Origin: Streptomyces sp. NBC_01460
GTDB taxonomy: Bacteria > Actinomycetota > Actinomycetes > Streptomycetales > Streptomycetaceae
DNA length: 64,000 nt
NCBI RefSeq assembly: GCF_036227405.1
Contig: NZ_CP109473.1
Location: forward strand, 4,898,001-4,962,000
Direction: 5' to 3'
Shown here: piece by piece, positions 36,695-46,852 of the stretch
Position numbering within the stretch: the first letter of the stretch is position 1
Layout of the letters: every line of letters starts with the position of its first letter
Translations under genes and position numbers: made by a program
The notes under the pieces: generated by a model
The model's input: only the letters and a program-made list of their open reading frames with translations
Database searches by the model: none
What the model was told of the DNA's origin: nothing

Positions 36695-38642
36695 CAATGG
36701 CCTCCTTGAGTACGGTGGCGAGCTGCTCGGCCTTGAAGGGCATTCCGTTGACCTGGTTGAACGACTGCGCGTCGACCAGGTACTTCGCGCGGATGAGCAG
36801 GGCCAGCTGACCGAGGTTCATCTCCGGGACGACGACCTTGTCGTAGCGCCTCAGCACCTCGCCGAGGTTCCTGGGGAAGGGGTTGAGGTGGCGCAGATGG
36901 GCCTGTGCGATGGTCTCGCCGGCCGCGCGCAGCCGCCGGACGGCCGCGGTGATCGGCCCGTACGTCGAACCCCAGCCCAGGACGAGGGTCTTCGCGCCCG
37001 CCGGGTCGTCGACCTCCAGGTCGGGGACCTCGATGCCGTCGACCTTCGCCTGACGGGTGCGGACCATGAACTCGTGGTTGGCCGGGTCGTAGGAGATGTT
37101 CCCCGAACCGTCCTGCTTCTCGATCCCCCCGATCCGGTGCTCGAGACCCGGCGTGCCGGGCACCGCCCAGGGACGGGCGAGGGTCTCCGGATCCCGCTTG
37201 TACGGCCAGAACACCTCCGTACCGTCCGCGAGTTCGTGGTTCGGCCCGGTCGCGAACCGGGTCCGCAGGTCCGGGAGGCTGTCGGCCTCGGGGATCCGCC
37301 ACGGCTCGGAGCCGTTCGCCAGGTAGCCGTCGGACAGCAGGAAGACCGGGGTCCGGTAGGTCAGCGCGATCCGGGCGGCGTCCAGGGCCGCGTCGAAGCA
37401 GTCCGCCGGGGTCCTCGGCGCCACGATCGGGACCGGCGCCTCACCGTTGCGCCCGTACATGGCCTGGAGCAGGTCGGCCTGCTCCGTCTTGGTCGGCAGG
37501 CCGGTCGAGGGGCCGCCGCGCTGGATGTCGATGATCAGCAGCGGCAGCTCCAGCGACACCGCCAGACCGATCGTCTCCGACTTGAGCGCCACACCCGGAC
37601 CGGAGGTCGTGGTCACGCCGAGCGAACCGCCGAACGCGGCCCCGAGCGCCGCCCCGATCCCGGCGATCTCGTCCTCCGCCTGGAACGTCCGTACGCCGAA
37701 GTTCTTGTGCTTGCTGAGCTCGTGCAGGATGTCGGACGCCGGGGTGATCGGGTACGAGCCCAGATACACCGGCAGATCCGCCTGCCGGCCCGCCGCGATC
37801 AGCCCGTACGACAGGGCCAGGTTCCCCGAGATGTTGCGGTACGTGCCGGTCGGGAAAGCCTTCGACGCGGGGGCGACCTCGTAGGAGACCGCGAAATCCT
37901 CCGTCGTCTCACCGAAATTCCAGCCCGCGCGGAACGCCGCCACATTCGCCTCGGCGATGACCGGCTTCCTGGCGAACTTGGACCGGAGGAATGTCTCCGT
38001 CCCCTCGGTCGGACGGTTGTACATCCAGGACAACAGCCCGAGCGCGAACATGTTCTTCGACCGCTCGGCCTCCTTACGGGAAAGCCCGAACTCTTTCAGA
38101 GCCTCGATCGTCAAGGTCGTCAAGGGAACCGGATGGACGTTGTACGCCTCGAGTGACCCGTCCTCGAGCGGGGACTCGGCATATCCGACTTTCGCCATCG
38201 GACGTTTGGTGAACTCATCCGTGTTCACAATGATGTCGGCACCGCGCGGCACGTCGGCGATATTCGCCTTCAGTGCGGCCGGATTCATGGCGACCAGTAC
38301 ATTCGGCGCGTCACCCGGTGTGAGGATGTCGTGGTCCGCGAAATGCAGCTGGAACGACGACACACCCGGCAGGGTGCCGGCAGGCGCCCGGATCTCGGCC
38401 GGGAAGTTGGGCAGCGTCGACAGGTCGTTCCCGAAGGACGCCGTCTCCGACGTGAACCGGTCACCCGTCAGCTGCATGCCGTCGCCGGAGTCACCCGCGA
38501 AACGGATGATCACCCGGTCCAGGCGGCGGATTTCCTTCTCGGTGGTGCTCGGACGATCACCGTGCGGGGCGCGCTGCTCCCCGACGACGGCCTCGCCGGC
38601 CTCGTCGGACATTCCGGCTGGGCTACTGACCTGACTGGTCAC
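36687..38642 (-). CDS. korA: 2-oxoacid:ferredoxin oxidoreductase, fused gamma-alpha subunit
   Basis: This is a 651-residue subunit. The N-terminal gamma domain (about 40-210, IIRFAGDSGDGMQLTGDRF) is fused to the alpha domain (about 240-640, YPITPASDILHELSKHKNFGVRTFQAEDEIAGIGAALGAAFGG). This two-subunit form is common in actinobacteria and has no ferredoxin-like delta subunit. GTG at 38642 follows GGGAGG by 9 bases. korB is translationally coupled downstream. Electrons go to an unlinked ferredoxin. Confidence 0.93.
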
Positions 38643-38866
38643 TGAACTGGACCTCCCTCTGGGCGGCGGCTCGGGACCGGCCGGCCCCCCGGCGGTCCAG
38701 GCACCACCCTACTTCTGTAAGGGTCACCTTCCTCGGACCGGTCATATGGTGGACGCGTTTCCGGCGCTTGAATGCGTCACGCTCCGCCATATTTCCCGGA
38801 ATCCCCAGGTGAGGGGACGAGCTTCCCCCGGTGCCCATCCTTTCGTCGGGGGTGAGGTATCGGTTC

Positions 38867-38889
38867 ACCGCGGGTGGATCACCCGCGGT
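38867..38889 (-). terminator. Terminator hairpin after the response-regulator gene
   Basis: Arms ACCGCGGGTG at 38867-38876 and CACCCGCGGT at 38880-38889 pair perfectly around GAT, 24 bases past the stop of the minus-strand regulator gene. The rest of 38643-38913 holds only the korA upstream region; no other ORF there looks real. Confidence 0.7.
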
Positions 38890-38913
38890 GATCGCGGATG
38901 GATCATCGTTCTG

Positions 38914-39573
38914 TCACGAGTTCAGATACGTAAGAACGGCGAGAACTCGCCGGTGATCGCCGTCGCTGGGTGACAGGCCAAGTTTCAGGAAGATGTTGCT
39001 GACGTGCTTCTCCACGGCTCCGTCGCTGACCACCAACTGGCGGGCGACGGCTGAATTCGTACGCCCCTCCGCCATCAGGCCCAGGACCTCCCGCTCACGG
39101 GGAGTGAGACCCGCCAGGACGTCCTGCTTGCGGCTCCGGCCCAGCAGCTGGGCCACCACCTCCGGGTCCAGCGCGGTCCCGCCCTTCGCCACCCGCACGA
39201 CGGCGTCCACGAACTCCCTGACCTCGGCCACCCGGTCCTTCAGCAGGTAGCCCACCCCGCGGCTGCTGCCGGCCAGCAGCTCGGTGGCGTACTGCTCCTC
39301 GACGTACTGCGAGAGCACCAGCACCCCGATGTCCGGGTACTCCTTGCGCAGCTTCACCGCCGCCCGCACCCCTTCGTCGGTGTGGGTCGGCGGCATGCGC
39401 ACATCGGCGACCACCACGTCCGGCAGCGCGTCCTGTCCCGCGAGGTCGGCCACCGTCTTGAGCAGTGCCTCGGCGTCCCCCACCCCCGCGACGACGTCGT
39501 GCCCGAGATCGGTCAGCAGCCGGGTGAGCCCTTCCCGGAGCAGCACCGAATCCTCGGCGATGACGACCCGCAC
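38914..39573 (-). CDS. NarL/LuxR-type response regulator
   Basis: This 219-residue response regulator has a receiver domain with phosphoacceptor Asp57 (VVVADVRM), Asp8 and Lys107-like residues (LLKDRV), and a LuxR helix-turn-helix at about 145-205 ([25 protein letters not shown]). GTG at 39573 is preferred because GGAGG lies five bases upstream; in-frame upstream starts lack this. A terminator separates it from the kinase gene at 39771, so it has its own promoter. Partner kinase inferred: one of the two upstream. Confidence 0.91.
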   Translation of the reverse strand: MRVVIAEDSVLLREGLTRLLTDLGHDVVAGVGDAEALLKTVADLAGQDALPDVVVADVRMPPTHTDEGVRAAVKLRKEYPDIGVLVLSQYVEEQYATELLAGSSRGVGYLLKDRVAEVREFVDAVVRVAKGGTALDPEVVAQLLGRSRKQDVLAGLTPREREVLGLMAEGRTNSAVARQLVVSDGAVEKHVSNIFLKLGLSPSDGDHRRVLAVLTYLNS

Positions 39574-39717
39574 TCTTTCCTCCACGACGATGTGTCCCCC
39601 ACTGTCTGTCTTCCGTGTGTACGCCGCTGCACGCGCCGCCCTGGACGCCCAGCATTCCAGCATCGGCGCCCCGAAGGGGGCGGACCAGCGGTTCCGGTCC
39701 GTGCCGGGCACGCCGTG

Positions 39718-39750
39718 GTGCCCCGGACGCCGTCACGGCGTCCGGGGCAC
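39718..39750 (-). terminator. Strong palindromic terminator after the first sensor-kinase gene
   Basis: GTGCCCCGGACGCCGT at 39718-39733 and its exact complement at 39735-39750 leave a single central base; the stem starts 20 bases past the kinase stop on the minus strand. It insulates the response-regulator gene downstream. Confidence 0.85.
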
Positions 39751-39770
39751 CACGGGCAGCGGCTCAGGGC

Positions 39771-41123
39771 TCAGCCCCTCCAGGGCAGCTCCGCCGTGAC
39801 CGTCGTCGGGCCCCCGGCCGGGGAGTCGACGACGAGGATGCCGTCCACCGCGTCCAACCGCTCCGTCAGCCCGGCCAGACCGCTGCCCGTCGCCACATCG
39901 GCGCCGCCCCGTCCGTTGTCGGTGACCTGGAGCATCAGCCGGTCGGCGGTGCGCCAGACGTCGACGGTGGCGCGGGTGGCGCGGGCGTGTTTGCTGACGT
40001 TCTGGAGGAGTTCGGAGACGGTGAAGTAGGCGATGCCCTCGATGGCCTGGGCGGGTCGTGAGTCCAGGTCGACGGTGACGGTGACGGGGACGGTGCAGCG
40101 GGAGGCGATGGCGGAGAGTGCGGCGTCGAGGCCGCGGTCGGTGAGGACGGCGGGGTGGATGCCGCGAGCGAGATCGCGGAGTTCCTGGAGGGCGACCTTG
40201 ACCTCTCCGTGCGCTTCGTCGACCATGCGGGCGGCGGCTTCGGGATCGTCGGTGAGTTTCTCCTTCGCCAGCCCGAGATCCATGGCGAGGGCGACGAGGC
40301 GGGCCTGTGCGCCGTCGTGGAGGTCGCGTTCGATGCGGCGCAGGTCCGCGGCGGCCGTGTCCACGACCACACCCCGGTCCGACTCCAGCTCCGAGACCCG
40401 GGTGGCCAGCCGGGAGGGACCGAGCAGACCCGCCACCATCAGCCGGTCCACGGACACCAGACCACGGATGATCCACGGTGTGACCAGGACGAGCGCCAGA
40501 CCGAGCGCGCTGGTCACCGCCATCTCGAAGGGCGAGTCGAGGTAGACCTGGTGCGTCGCGTCGCCGTACAGCTGGATGCCGTCGACACCCGCGTACGCCG
40601 GGAAGACCCAGCGCCACAGCGGATACGTGAACGCGGCCCAGCCGTACGCCCAGAACGTCACCGCGACGGTGAACGCGAACGTCGCCCACGGCATGTGCAG
40701 CACCGCGTAGAGCAGGTGCCGCCAGGACACCCCGCTCTTCAGCACCGCGCCGACCCAGGACATCAGGCCGCCCCTGCCGCGCACCGGCGCGGGATCGGCG
40801 ACGTCCAGCCTCAGCAGCCCGCGCGCCCTGCCCCGCTCCACTGCGCCGAAGCCGCGGCACATGACCAGGCCGGCGGCGAGTATCGGGATGCCGAGGAAGG
40901 TGATCAGCATGCCCAGGCCCAGCGACACCATGGTGACCGCCAAGCTGAACGTCACGACACCGATCGGCAGGCTCAGGATCACGTAGGCCAGCTCGCGCCA
41001 GGTACGCGCCTCGACTGGCGCGCGCAGTGCCGCGGGGAGGAAGTGCTTCGCCGGGGGGCGGCCCCCCGACCCGGTGGCGGGCCTGTAGCGGTCCCGCGTG
41101 TCCGGTCCGTATGCCGTGGCCAT
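39771..41123 (-). CDS. NarL-type sensor histidine kinase (tandem copy 1)
   Basis: This 450-residue membrane kinase has about five or six N-terminal helices (about residues 45-230), then a HisKA_3 dimer/phosphoacceptor region with His269 in [17 protein letters not shown], and an HATPase domain with [14 protein letters not shown] and GLTERLDAV. ATG at 41123 overlaps the stop of a possible 95-residue ORF. Its kinase core is nearly identical to copy 2, while the membrane part is different. No sensory ligand is evident. Confidence 0.9.
   Translation of the reverse strand: MATAYGPDTRDRYRPATGSGGRPPAKHFLPAALRAPVEARTWRELAYVILSLPIGVVTFSLAVTMVSLGLGMLITFLGIPILAAGLVMCRGFGAVERGRARGLLRLDVADPAPVRGRGGLMSWVGAVLKSGVSWRHLLYAVLHMPWATFAFTVAVTFWAYGWAAFTYPLWRWVFPAYAGVDGIQLYGDATHQVYLDSPFEMAVTSALGLALVLVTPWIIRGLVSVDRLMVAGLLGPSRLATRVSELESDRGVVVDTAAADLRRIERDLHDGAQARLVALAMDLGLAKEKLTDDPEAAARMVDEAHGEVKVALQELRDLARGIHPAVLTDRGLDAALSAIASRCTVPVTVTVDLDSRPAQAIEGIAYFTVSELLQNVSKHARATRATVDVWRTADRLMLQVTDNGRGGADVATGSGLAGLTERLDAVDGILVVDSPAGGPTTVTAELPWRG
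39958..40390. repeat. Nearly identical kinase block, copy 1 (pair at 41630-42062)
   Basis: This block matches 41630-42062 at a fixed offset of 1672 bases without gaps. Most differences fall in a stretch near 40044-40087. It covers the phosphoacceptor and first half of the ATPase domain in both kinases. Confidence 0.85.
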
Positions 41124-41410
41124 CAGTGGCGTCCGTCCGTTTCTTCTGGGCGGGAGTTCCCCGCGGGTTCTTCCGGGCGGGATTTCCCCGCGAGCCGATA
41201 CGTCGGCTGATACCTCAAGACTGCTGTGCCCGGGGACTCCGCACCATGAGGGCGGTCTCCGTATCGGGCAGGGGGTTTTCCCCACCATGGGGACGGGCGG
41301 CGGCCGCGGCGGGCTGCCGTGCTCGTGCCGTCGCGGTGCGGGGGCGTGCGGTCCCGTCCCGCGGTCGAGCCGTCGCGTCGCGGGGGTGTGCGGTCCCGCC
41401 TCGCGGTCAT
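41123..41410 (-). CDS. Possible small ORF (95 aa) coupled to both sensor kinases
   Basis: This ORF fills the whole gap between the two kinases. Its ATG overlaps the stop of copy 2 (ATGA) and its stop overlaps the ATG of copy 1 (TGATG), as translationally coupled genes do. The predicted peptide is Arg/Pro/Asp-rich with two 14-residue repeats (from the 42-base repeat) and a GEIPP/GELPP-like coding strand in another frame. No recognised domain is present. Third-position GC bias is weaker in the second half. It could also be non-coding repetitive sequence. Confidence 0.3.
   Translation of the reverse strand: MTARRDRTPPRRDGSTAGRDRTPPHRDGTSTAARRGRRPSPWWGKPPARYGDRPHGAESPGTAVLRYQPTYRLAGKSRPEEPAGNSRPEETDGRH
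41141..41194. repeat. 27-base tandem repeat, two copies
   Basis: Copies 41141-41167 and 41168-41194 differ at three positions. They lie close upstream (minus strand) of the first kinase start, inside the possible small ORF. Confidence 0.75.
41327..41410. repeat. 42-base tandem repeat, two copies
   Basis: Copies 41327-41368 and 41369-41410 are similar over their whole length with a few substitutions. The second copy runs into the stop of the second kinase gene. The 42-base unit keeps frame as a 14-residue peptide repeat. Confidence 0.7.
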
Positions 41411-42606
41411 GCCGCACCGACCCGTTCGGCTCCGGAGTCCGCACGGTCGCGCCAGGGCAGCTCCGCGGTGACCGTGGTGGGGCCGCCCTCGGGGGAGTCC
41501 ACGACGAACAGCCCGTCGACCGCGCCCAGCCGCTCCGCCAGACCCGACATGCCCGTACCGCCGTCGAGCCGGGCACCGCCCCTCCCGTCGTCCCGCACCT
41601 GGAGCATCAGCCGGTCGGCGGCGCGCCAGACGTCGACGGTGGCGCGGGTGGCGCGGGCGTGCTTGCTGACGTTCTGGAGGAGTTCGGAGACGGTGAAGTA
41701 GGCGATGCCCTCGATGGCCTCCGCCGGCCGGGACTCCAGGTCCACCGACACCGTGACGGGGACGGTGCAGCGGGAGGCGATGGCGGAGAGTGCGGCGTCG
41801 AGGCCGCGGTCGGTGAGGACGGCGGGGTGGATGCCGCGGGCGAGGTCACGGAGTTCCTGGAGGGCGACCTTGACCTCTCCGTGGGCTTCGTCGACCATGC
41901 GGGCGGCTGCTTCGGGGTCGTCGGTGAGTTTCTCCTTCGCCAGCCCCAGGCCCATGGCGAGGGCGACGAGGCGGGCCTGTGCGCCGTCGTGGAGGTCGCG
42001 TTCGATGCGGCGCAGGTCCGCGGCGGCCGTGTCCACGACCACACCCCGGTCCGACTCCAGCTCGGCGATCCTGCGTTCCAGCTCGTCGGAGGGCGAGAGC
42101 AGCGCCCGCGCCATCGCCCGGTCCGCGTTCGTCAGTCCCCGCGCGATGAACGGGAGCACCGGCCAGAGCACGAACAGGCCCACCAGCGTCACGACGAACG
42201 TCGCCACCCCCCACGGCAGCCGCATGAACGCGTACAGCAACGCCCGCCATCCCACCGGGTCCTTCAGCCCCGACCACAGCCAGGAGAAGAAGCCCTGCTC
42301 CCGTCGGCCGCGCGCCATCGGGCTCGGCTCGTCGATCCGCACGCCGAGCATCCCCCGCGCCCGGGCGCGCTCGGCCCGGCCCAGCCCGCGCGCACCCTGC
42401 AGCCCCAGCGCGAGGAGCGGCAGTCCGATCACGGTGACCGAGAGCCCGGCGCCCACCCCGACCAGGAACACGGCGTACACGAACCCGGCGATCGCCATCG
42501 GCAGATTGGCCAGGAGATGGGCGATCTCCTTCCACGTCCGCCGGTCGAAGGCGAAGCGCGCGGGCGGCGGCCGGTCGTTGTCCGGCAGTGAGGGGCTCAT
42601 GGTCAT
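41407..42606 (-). CDS. NarL-type sensor histidine kinase (tandem copy 2)
   Basis: This 399-residue membrane kinase has about four or more N-terminal helices (about 30-170), phosphoacceptor His206 in [17 protein letters not shown] and an ATPase domain ending in [14 protein letters not shown] at 42606 or 42600 are both possible; neither has a strong ribosome site. Its kinase domain is nearly identical to copy 1 at DNA level over about 430 bases, while the sensor half is diverged. It lies upstream of copy 1 in the same direction. Confidence 0.9.
   Translation of the reverse strand: MTMSPSLPDNDRPPPARFAFDRRTWKEIAHLLANLPMAIAGFVYAVFLVGVGAGLSVTVIGLPLLALGLQGARGLGRAERARARGMLGVRIDEPSPMARGRREQGFFSWLWSGLKDPVGWRALLYAFMRLPWGVATFVVTLVGLFVLWPVLPFIARGLTNADRAMARALLSPSDELERRIAELESDRGVVVDTAAADLRRIERDLHDGAQARLVALAMGLGLAKEKLTDDPEAAARMVDEAHGEVKVALQELRDLARGIHPAVLTDRGLDAALSAIASRCTVPVTVSVDLESRPAEAIEGIAYFTVSELLQNVSKHARATRATVDVWRAADRLMLQVRDDGRGGARLDGGTGMSGLAERLGAVDGLFVVDSPEGGPTTVTAELPWRDRADSGAERVGAA
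41630..42062. repeat. Nearly identical kinase block, copy 2 (pair at 39958-40390)
   Basis: Second member of the duplicated block; flanking sensor-domain sequence is clearly different. Consistent with a recent duplication or gene conversion. Confidence 0.85.
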
Positions 42607-42809
42607 AGGACCAGCGTGCCGGGCCGGGCCCGGCCACGCCATGGGGTTCGTGGGTGGGAGCCGGGTAGGGGTAACCCCACCTCGCACCGGGCCCCCTGTC
42701 ACCTCCCGTCCCACCCGTTGTGCGACGGGGCTGCTTACCGTCTCTTTAACAGGGCCTAGACTCCCGTGCGTACAGACCGTCGAACAGGTTGAGGGAGCGA
42801 GGGGCGGAC

Positions 42810-43211
42810 GTGGCGGACGTGCCGGGACCGACCGTTCTCGCGTCGGACTACTTCCAGAGCTACTCAGTGGTCGGACTGCTCGCCCTGGTGGGCGTGCTGT
42901 TCGTCGCCGTCGCCTTCGGGGCCGGCCGGCTGCTGAGGCCCGTGGTCCCGACGCCGGAGAAACTCCTCACGTACGAGTGCGGCGTGGACCCCGTGGGGGA
43001 GGGCTGGGCCCACACCCAGGTTCGCTATTACGTGTACGCCTTCCTGTACGTGATCTTCGCCGTCGACTCGATCTTCCTCTTCCCCTGGGCGACGGTGTTC
43101 GCGGCTCCCGGATACGGGGCGACGACGCTGGTGGAGATGTTCATCTTCCTCGGTTTCCTGGCCGTGGGACTGCTCTACGCATGGAAGAAGGGCGTCCTCG
43201 CATGGGCGTGA
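42810..43211 (+). CDS. nuoA2: NuoA-like subunit of the second (partial) complex I cluster
   Basis: This 133-residue protein is the NuoA/ND3 membrane subunit: about three helices, with the loop [45 protein letters not shown] that lies near the quinone site and contains the conserved Cys. GTG at 42810 has GGGGCGG before it. It overlaps nuoB2 by 10 bases and opens the second cluster. A candidate -10 (TAGACT at 42757-42762) lies upstream. The rest of 42607-42809 shows no ORF. Confidence 0.92.
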   Translation: MADVPGPTVLASDYFQSYSVVGLLALVGVLFVAVAFGAGRLLRPVVPTPEKLLTYECGVDPVGEGWAHTQVRYYVYAFLYVIFAVDSIFLFPWATVFAAPGYGATTLVEMFIFLGFLAVGLLYAWKKGVLAWA

Positions 43212-43837
43212 CGAGCCGGCCGAACCCCGAACCCCCCGTGTCGCTGCCCGATCCGACGACGCTCCCCGGGCCGAAGAAGCTCGGGGTGCTGTCCCGGCTC
43301 GCGCCCGAACCGATGAAGGTGGTCCTCAACTGGGGCCGCCGCTACAGCCTCTGGGTCTTCAACTTCGGACTCGCCTGCTGTGCGATCGAGTTCATCGCCG
43401 CCTCCATGGCACGGCACGACTTCATCCGGCTCGGCGTCATCCCGTTCGCTCCCGGCCCCCGGCAGGCCGACCTGATGATCGTGTCCGGCACGGTGACGGA
43501 CAAGATGGCGCCGGCCGTGAAACGCCTGTACGAGCAGATGCCCGAGCCGAAGTACGTCATCTCCTTCGGTGCCTGCTCCAACTGCGGCGGACCGTACTGG
43601 GATTCGTACTCCGTGACGAAGGGCGTCGACCAGATCATCCCCGTCGACGTCTATGTACCCGGGTGCCCGCCCCGGCCCGAGGCGCTCCTGCAGGGCATCC
43701 TCAAGCTCCAGGAGAAGATCGCCCGCGAATCGCTCGCCGAGCGGTACGCGACCGAGGACACGGCGCGGCCCTCGTCCGCCGCCCTGCGCAGCGGTCTCGT
43801 CGCCGCCCCGAGGACGCCGGGGGAGGAGGACAGGTGA
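43202..43837 (+). CDS. nuoB2: NuoB-like subunit (cluster N2) of the second complex I cluster
   Basis: This 211-residue subunit holds the terminal 4Fe-4S cluster N2. All four ligands are present: the Cys59-Cys60 pair (GLACCAIEF), Cys125 (GACSNCGG) and Cys155 ([11 protein letters not shown]). The N-terminal 30 and C-terminal 30 residues are polar extensions. ATG at 43202 overlaps nuoA2. Intact ligands argue that the second complex is redox active. Confidence 0.93.
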   Translation: MGVTSRPNPEPPVSLPDPTTLPGPKKLGVLSRLAPEPMKVVLNWGRRYSLWVFNFGLACCAIEFIAASMARHDFIRLGVIPFAPGPRQADLMIVSGTVTDKMAPAVKRLYEQMPEPKYVISFGACSNCGGPYWDSYSVTKGVDQIIPVDVYVPGCPPRPEALLQGILKLQEKIARESLAERYATEDTARPSSAALRSGLVAAPRTPGEEDR

Positions 43838-45282
43838 ACCCCTCGGACGCCACCCCGGGTGCCGCATCGGACACCGCCTCGGACGCCACCCCGGGTGCCG
43901 CATCGGACGCCTACGACCGGCTGCCCGACGCCGTCACCGACGTCTTCGGCGAGGGCGCCACCGCCGCGCACGCGTACGACCTGCTCACCGTGGACGTCCC
44001 TGCCGCGTCCTGGACCGGGGCCCTGGAAACGGCCCGCGACGCGCTGGGCTGCACCTACTTCGACTGGCTGAGCGCCGTCGACGAACCGGGCACCGGCTTC
44101 CGCGTCTGCGCCCACGTCGCCGCGCTCGGCGACGGCACGGTCCGGCGCCTGCTGATCCGTACGACCGTCCCGCACGACGCGGCCACCCTGCCCACCGCCG
44201 TCGGCGTGTACGCGGGCGCGGCATGGCACGAGCGCGAGACGCACGAGATGTTCGGCATCGCCTTCGAGGACCACCCGCACCTGGTCCCCCTGCTGCTGCC
44301 CGAGAGCTTCGAGGGCCACCCGCTGCGCAAGGACTTCGTCCTGGCGGCCCGGGTCGCCAAGGCATGGCCGGGGGCGAAGGAGCCGGGCGAATCCGAGCAC
44401 GGCGGGCCCAAGCGGCGCACGATGCTGCCGCCCGGGGTGCCCGATCCCAACGAATGGGGCCCGCTCAAGGGACAGCTCCCGCCCGCTCCCGCCCGCCCGG
44501 CCCGAGGGGCGCGCGCGGCGGGCGACCGCCCGGTGCGCCGGGCCCGGAGCGTGACCGAGGGGTCGGCGGCGCAGCGGCCCGACGCGGCGGAGACACCGCA
44601 GGCGTCGCCTCCGCGCCGCAGCCGCAGCGTCTCCCAGGGCTCGGCGAGCCAGGCCGCGGGGCCGGCGGCGACGCCTCCGGCAGGGACGCCTGCGCCAGAG
44701 ACGCCTCCGGCAGCTACACCTCCGCCCTCCGTACCTCCGCCCGCCACGACGGAGACCGGCACCACCCAGAGCGGCGGCGACACGGCACGGGCGAGGGGCG
44801 CGGCGAGCAGTGCCGACGCACCCTGGCACGACGCGCGCCCCGCGTTCGACGAGGCCGCCCCGGAGCAGCCGACGGGGGAGCGACGGTCCGCGCCTGCGCC
44901 CGAACAGTCCTCCGAGCCCGAGTCGTCCTCCGAGCCCGAGTCCTCCGGGCCTGCTCGGACGGAGCCCGAACCGTCGGACTCTGCGTCGGCGGAGTCCGCG
45001 TCGGCCGAACCCGCGCCCGAGCAGTCTGCCGAGTCCGCACCGTCGGAACCGGCAGCCGAGCCCACACCCGAGTCCGAGCAGCCGACGGAGCCCGAACCCT
45101 CGGACACCGCCGCGCAGGACGATGACGTCCGCGAACCGGACCGTGGCCCGGACAGCGGTCCGGACGGCCAGGGGTCCGGCACCGACCCGGACCGTTCCAC
45201 CCCTGACCCGGACCCCGACTCCTCGTCCCGACCCGACCGTTCCGCCGGTCCCGACCGACCTGCCGGAGGCGATACCGCGTGA
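43834..45282 (+). CDS. nuoC2: NuoC-like subunit with a long disordered C-terminal tail
   Basis: This 482-residue protein has a NuoC core (about 30-190) with [19 protein letters not shown] and [14 protein letters not shown]. Family members are usually about 200 residues; from about 225 onward this one has some 255 residues of Pro/Ser/Glu/Asp-rich, low-complexity sequence with repeated SEPE and PEPSD motifs. The N-terminus also repeats [12 protein letters not shown] at 43834 overlaps the nuoB2 stop. The next gene is nuoH2; nuoD, E, F and G are absent between. The tail may bind a partner or be a linker remnant. Confidence 0.9.
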   Translation: MNPSDATPGAASDTASDATPGAASDAYDRLPDAVTDVFGEGATAAHAYDLLTVDVPAASWTGALETARDALGCTYFDWLSAVDEPGTGFRVCAHVAALGDGTVRRLLIRTTVPHDAATLPTAVGVYAGAAWHERETHEMFGIAFEDHPHLVPLLLPESFEGHPLRKDFVLAARVAKAWPGAKEPGESEHGGPKRRTMLPPGVPDPNEWGPLKGQLPPAPARPARGARAAGDRPVRRARSVTEGSAAQRPDAAETPQASPPRRSRSVSQGSASQAAGPAATPPAGTPAPETPPAATPPPSVPPPATTETGTTQSGGDTARARGAASSADAPWHDARPAFDEAAPEQPTGERRSAPAPEQSSEPESSSEPESSGPARTEPEPSDSASAESASAEPAPEQSAESAPSEPAAEPTPESEQPTEPEPSDTAAQDDDVREPDRGPDSGPDGQGSGTDPDRSTPDPDPDSSSRPDRSAGPDRPAGGDTA

Positions 45283-46247
45283 ACGACGTACTCGACGTCG
45301 CCCTCCGCCTCGTCATCGTCTTTGCCGTGTTCATGGTGGTCCCGCTCGTCGTGGGACAGGCCGAGCACAAGGTGATGGCCCACATGCAGGGCCGCCTCGG
45401 CCCCATGTACGCGGGCGGCTTCCACGGCTGGGCCCAGCTCGTCGCGGACGGGGTGAAGTTCGCGCAGAAGGAAGACGTCGTACCGGCCGCCGCGGACCGC
45501 CGCGTCTTCCAGATGGCCCCCGCCGTCGCCCTGCTCCCGTACCTCCTCGTGATCGTCGCCATCCCGATCGGCCCCGGTGAGGGAGCGGTCGGTCAGGTCG
45601 TCGACGCGGGCATCTTCTTCGTGCTGGCCGTCATGGGCGTGGGCGTGCTCGGCTCGCTGATGGCGGGCTGGGCCTCGGCCAACAAGTTCTCCCTCCTCGG
45701 CGGTCTCCGCACGGCCGCACAGCTCCTCGCCTACGAACTGCCGATGCTGCTCGCCGCGGCGTCCGTGGCCATGGCGGCCGGCACCGTCTCCCTCCCCGGC
45801 ATCCTCAACGCCTTCGAGTGGTGGTGGCTGCCCTGGCAGATCGTCGGCGCCCTGGTCTTCTTCGTGGCGGGCCTCGCCGAACTCCAGCGCCCGCCCTTCG
45901 ACATGCCGGTCGCGGACTCGGAGATCATCTTCGGTGCCTACACCGAGTACACGGGACTTCGCTTCGCCCTCTTCCTGCTCGCCGAGTACGCCGGGATCGT
46001 CGTCCTGTGCGGCCTGACGACCGTCCTCTTCCTCGGCGGGTGGCACGGACCGCTCGGCGCCGACGGGCTCGGCTGGGTCTGGACCCTGCTCAAGACCGCG
46101 GTCCTCGCGTTCGTCGTCATCTGGCTCCGGGTCACCTACCCCCGCCTGCGTGAGGACCAGCTGCAGAAGCTCGCCTGGACCACGCTCATCCCCCTCGCCC
46201 TCGCGCAGATCGCGCTCACCGGCATCGTGAAGGTGGCGATCAACTAG
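45279..46247 (+). CDS. nuoH2: NuoH-like membrane subunit of the second complex I cluster
   Basis: This 322-residue membrane subunit has eight helices and the charged loops that build the quinone channel ([55 protein letters not shown]). The key acidic residues of the E-channel are visible. GTG at 45279 overlaps the nuoC2 stop, and the nuoI2 start overlaps its own stop (TAGTG). Its quinone-chamber features suggest real quinone binding even though a nuoD partner is missing here. Confidence 0.94.
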   Translation: MNDVLDVALRLVIVFAVFMVVPLVVGQAEHKVMAHMQGRLGPMYAGGFHGWAQLVADGVKFAQKEDVVPAAADRRVFQMAPAVALLPYLLVIVAIPIGPGEGAVGQVVDAGIFFVLAVMGVGVLGSLMAGWASANKFSLLGGLRTAAQLLAYELPMLLAAASVAMAAGTVSLPGILNAFEWWWLPWQIVGALVFFVAGLAELQRPPFDMPVADSEIIFGAYTEYTGLRFALFLLAEYAGIVVLCGLTTVLFLGGWHGPLGADGLGWVWTLLKTAVLAFVVIWLRVTYPRLREDQLQKLAWTTLIPLALAQIALTGIVKVAIN

Positions 46248-46852
46248 TGCCCCCGATCCCCGGCTCAGGCCTGGCCAAGGGTCTCGCCGTCACCCTGCGG
46301 ACCATGACGAAGCGCACGGTCACCGCGCAGTACCCGGACGTCCAGCCCGAACTGCCGCCCCGCACCCGGGGAGTCATCGGACTGTTCGAGGAGAACTGCA
46401 CGGTCTGCATGCTCTGCGCCCGCGAGTGCCCCGACTGGTGCATCTACATCGACTCCCACAAGGAGACGATGCCCGCCGCCGCACCCGGCGGCCGGGAGCG
46501 CAGCCGCAACGTCCTGGACCGCTTCGCGATCGACTTCGCCCTGTGCATGTACTGCGGTATCTGCATCGAGGTGTGCCCCTTCGACGCGCTGTTCTGGTCG
46601 CCCGAGTTCGAGTACGCGGAGACGGACATCCACGAGCTCACCCACGAGCGCGACAAGCTCCGTGAGTGGATGTGGACCGTTCCCGAGCCGCCCGCGCTCG
46701 ACCCGGGGGCCGAGGAGCCCAAGGAGATCGCCGCCGCCCGCAAGACGGCCGACAAGCTCCAGGCCCAGGAGGCCCAGGAGGCCCAAGAGGCCCTCCAGGC
46801 ACAGGAAGCCCAGCGGTCGGGCCAGGAAGCGGAACAGGAGGGGCAGGAGTGA
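46247..46852 (+). CDS. nuoI2: NuoI-like ferredoxin-type subunit of the second complex I cluster
   Basis: This 201-residue subunit has two 4Fe-4S motifs: Cys51/54/57/61 ([12 protein letters not shown]) and Cys100/103/106/110 ([12 protein letters not shown]). The C-terminal 40 residues are a Gln/Ala/Glu repeat ([16 protein letters not shown]), absent in nuoI of the main operon. GTG at 46247 overlaps the preceding stop by one base. Both clusters' ligands are complete, so electrons could pass to NuoB2. Confidence 0.93.
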   Translation: MPPIPGSGLAKGLAVTLRTMTKRTVTAQYPDVQPELPPRTRGVIGLFEENCTVCMLCARECPDWCIYIDSHKETMPAAAPGGRERSRNVLDRFAIDFALCMYCGICIEVCPFDALFWSPEFEYAETDIHELTHERDKLREWMWTVPEPPALDPGAEEPKEIAAARKTADKLQAQEAQEAQEALQAQEAQRSGQEAEQEGQE

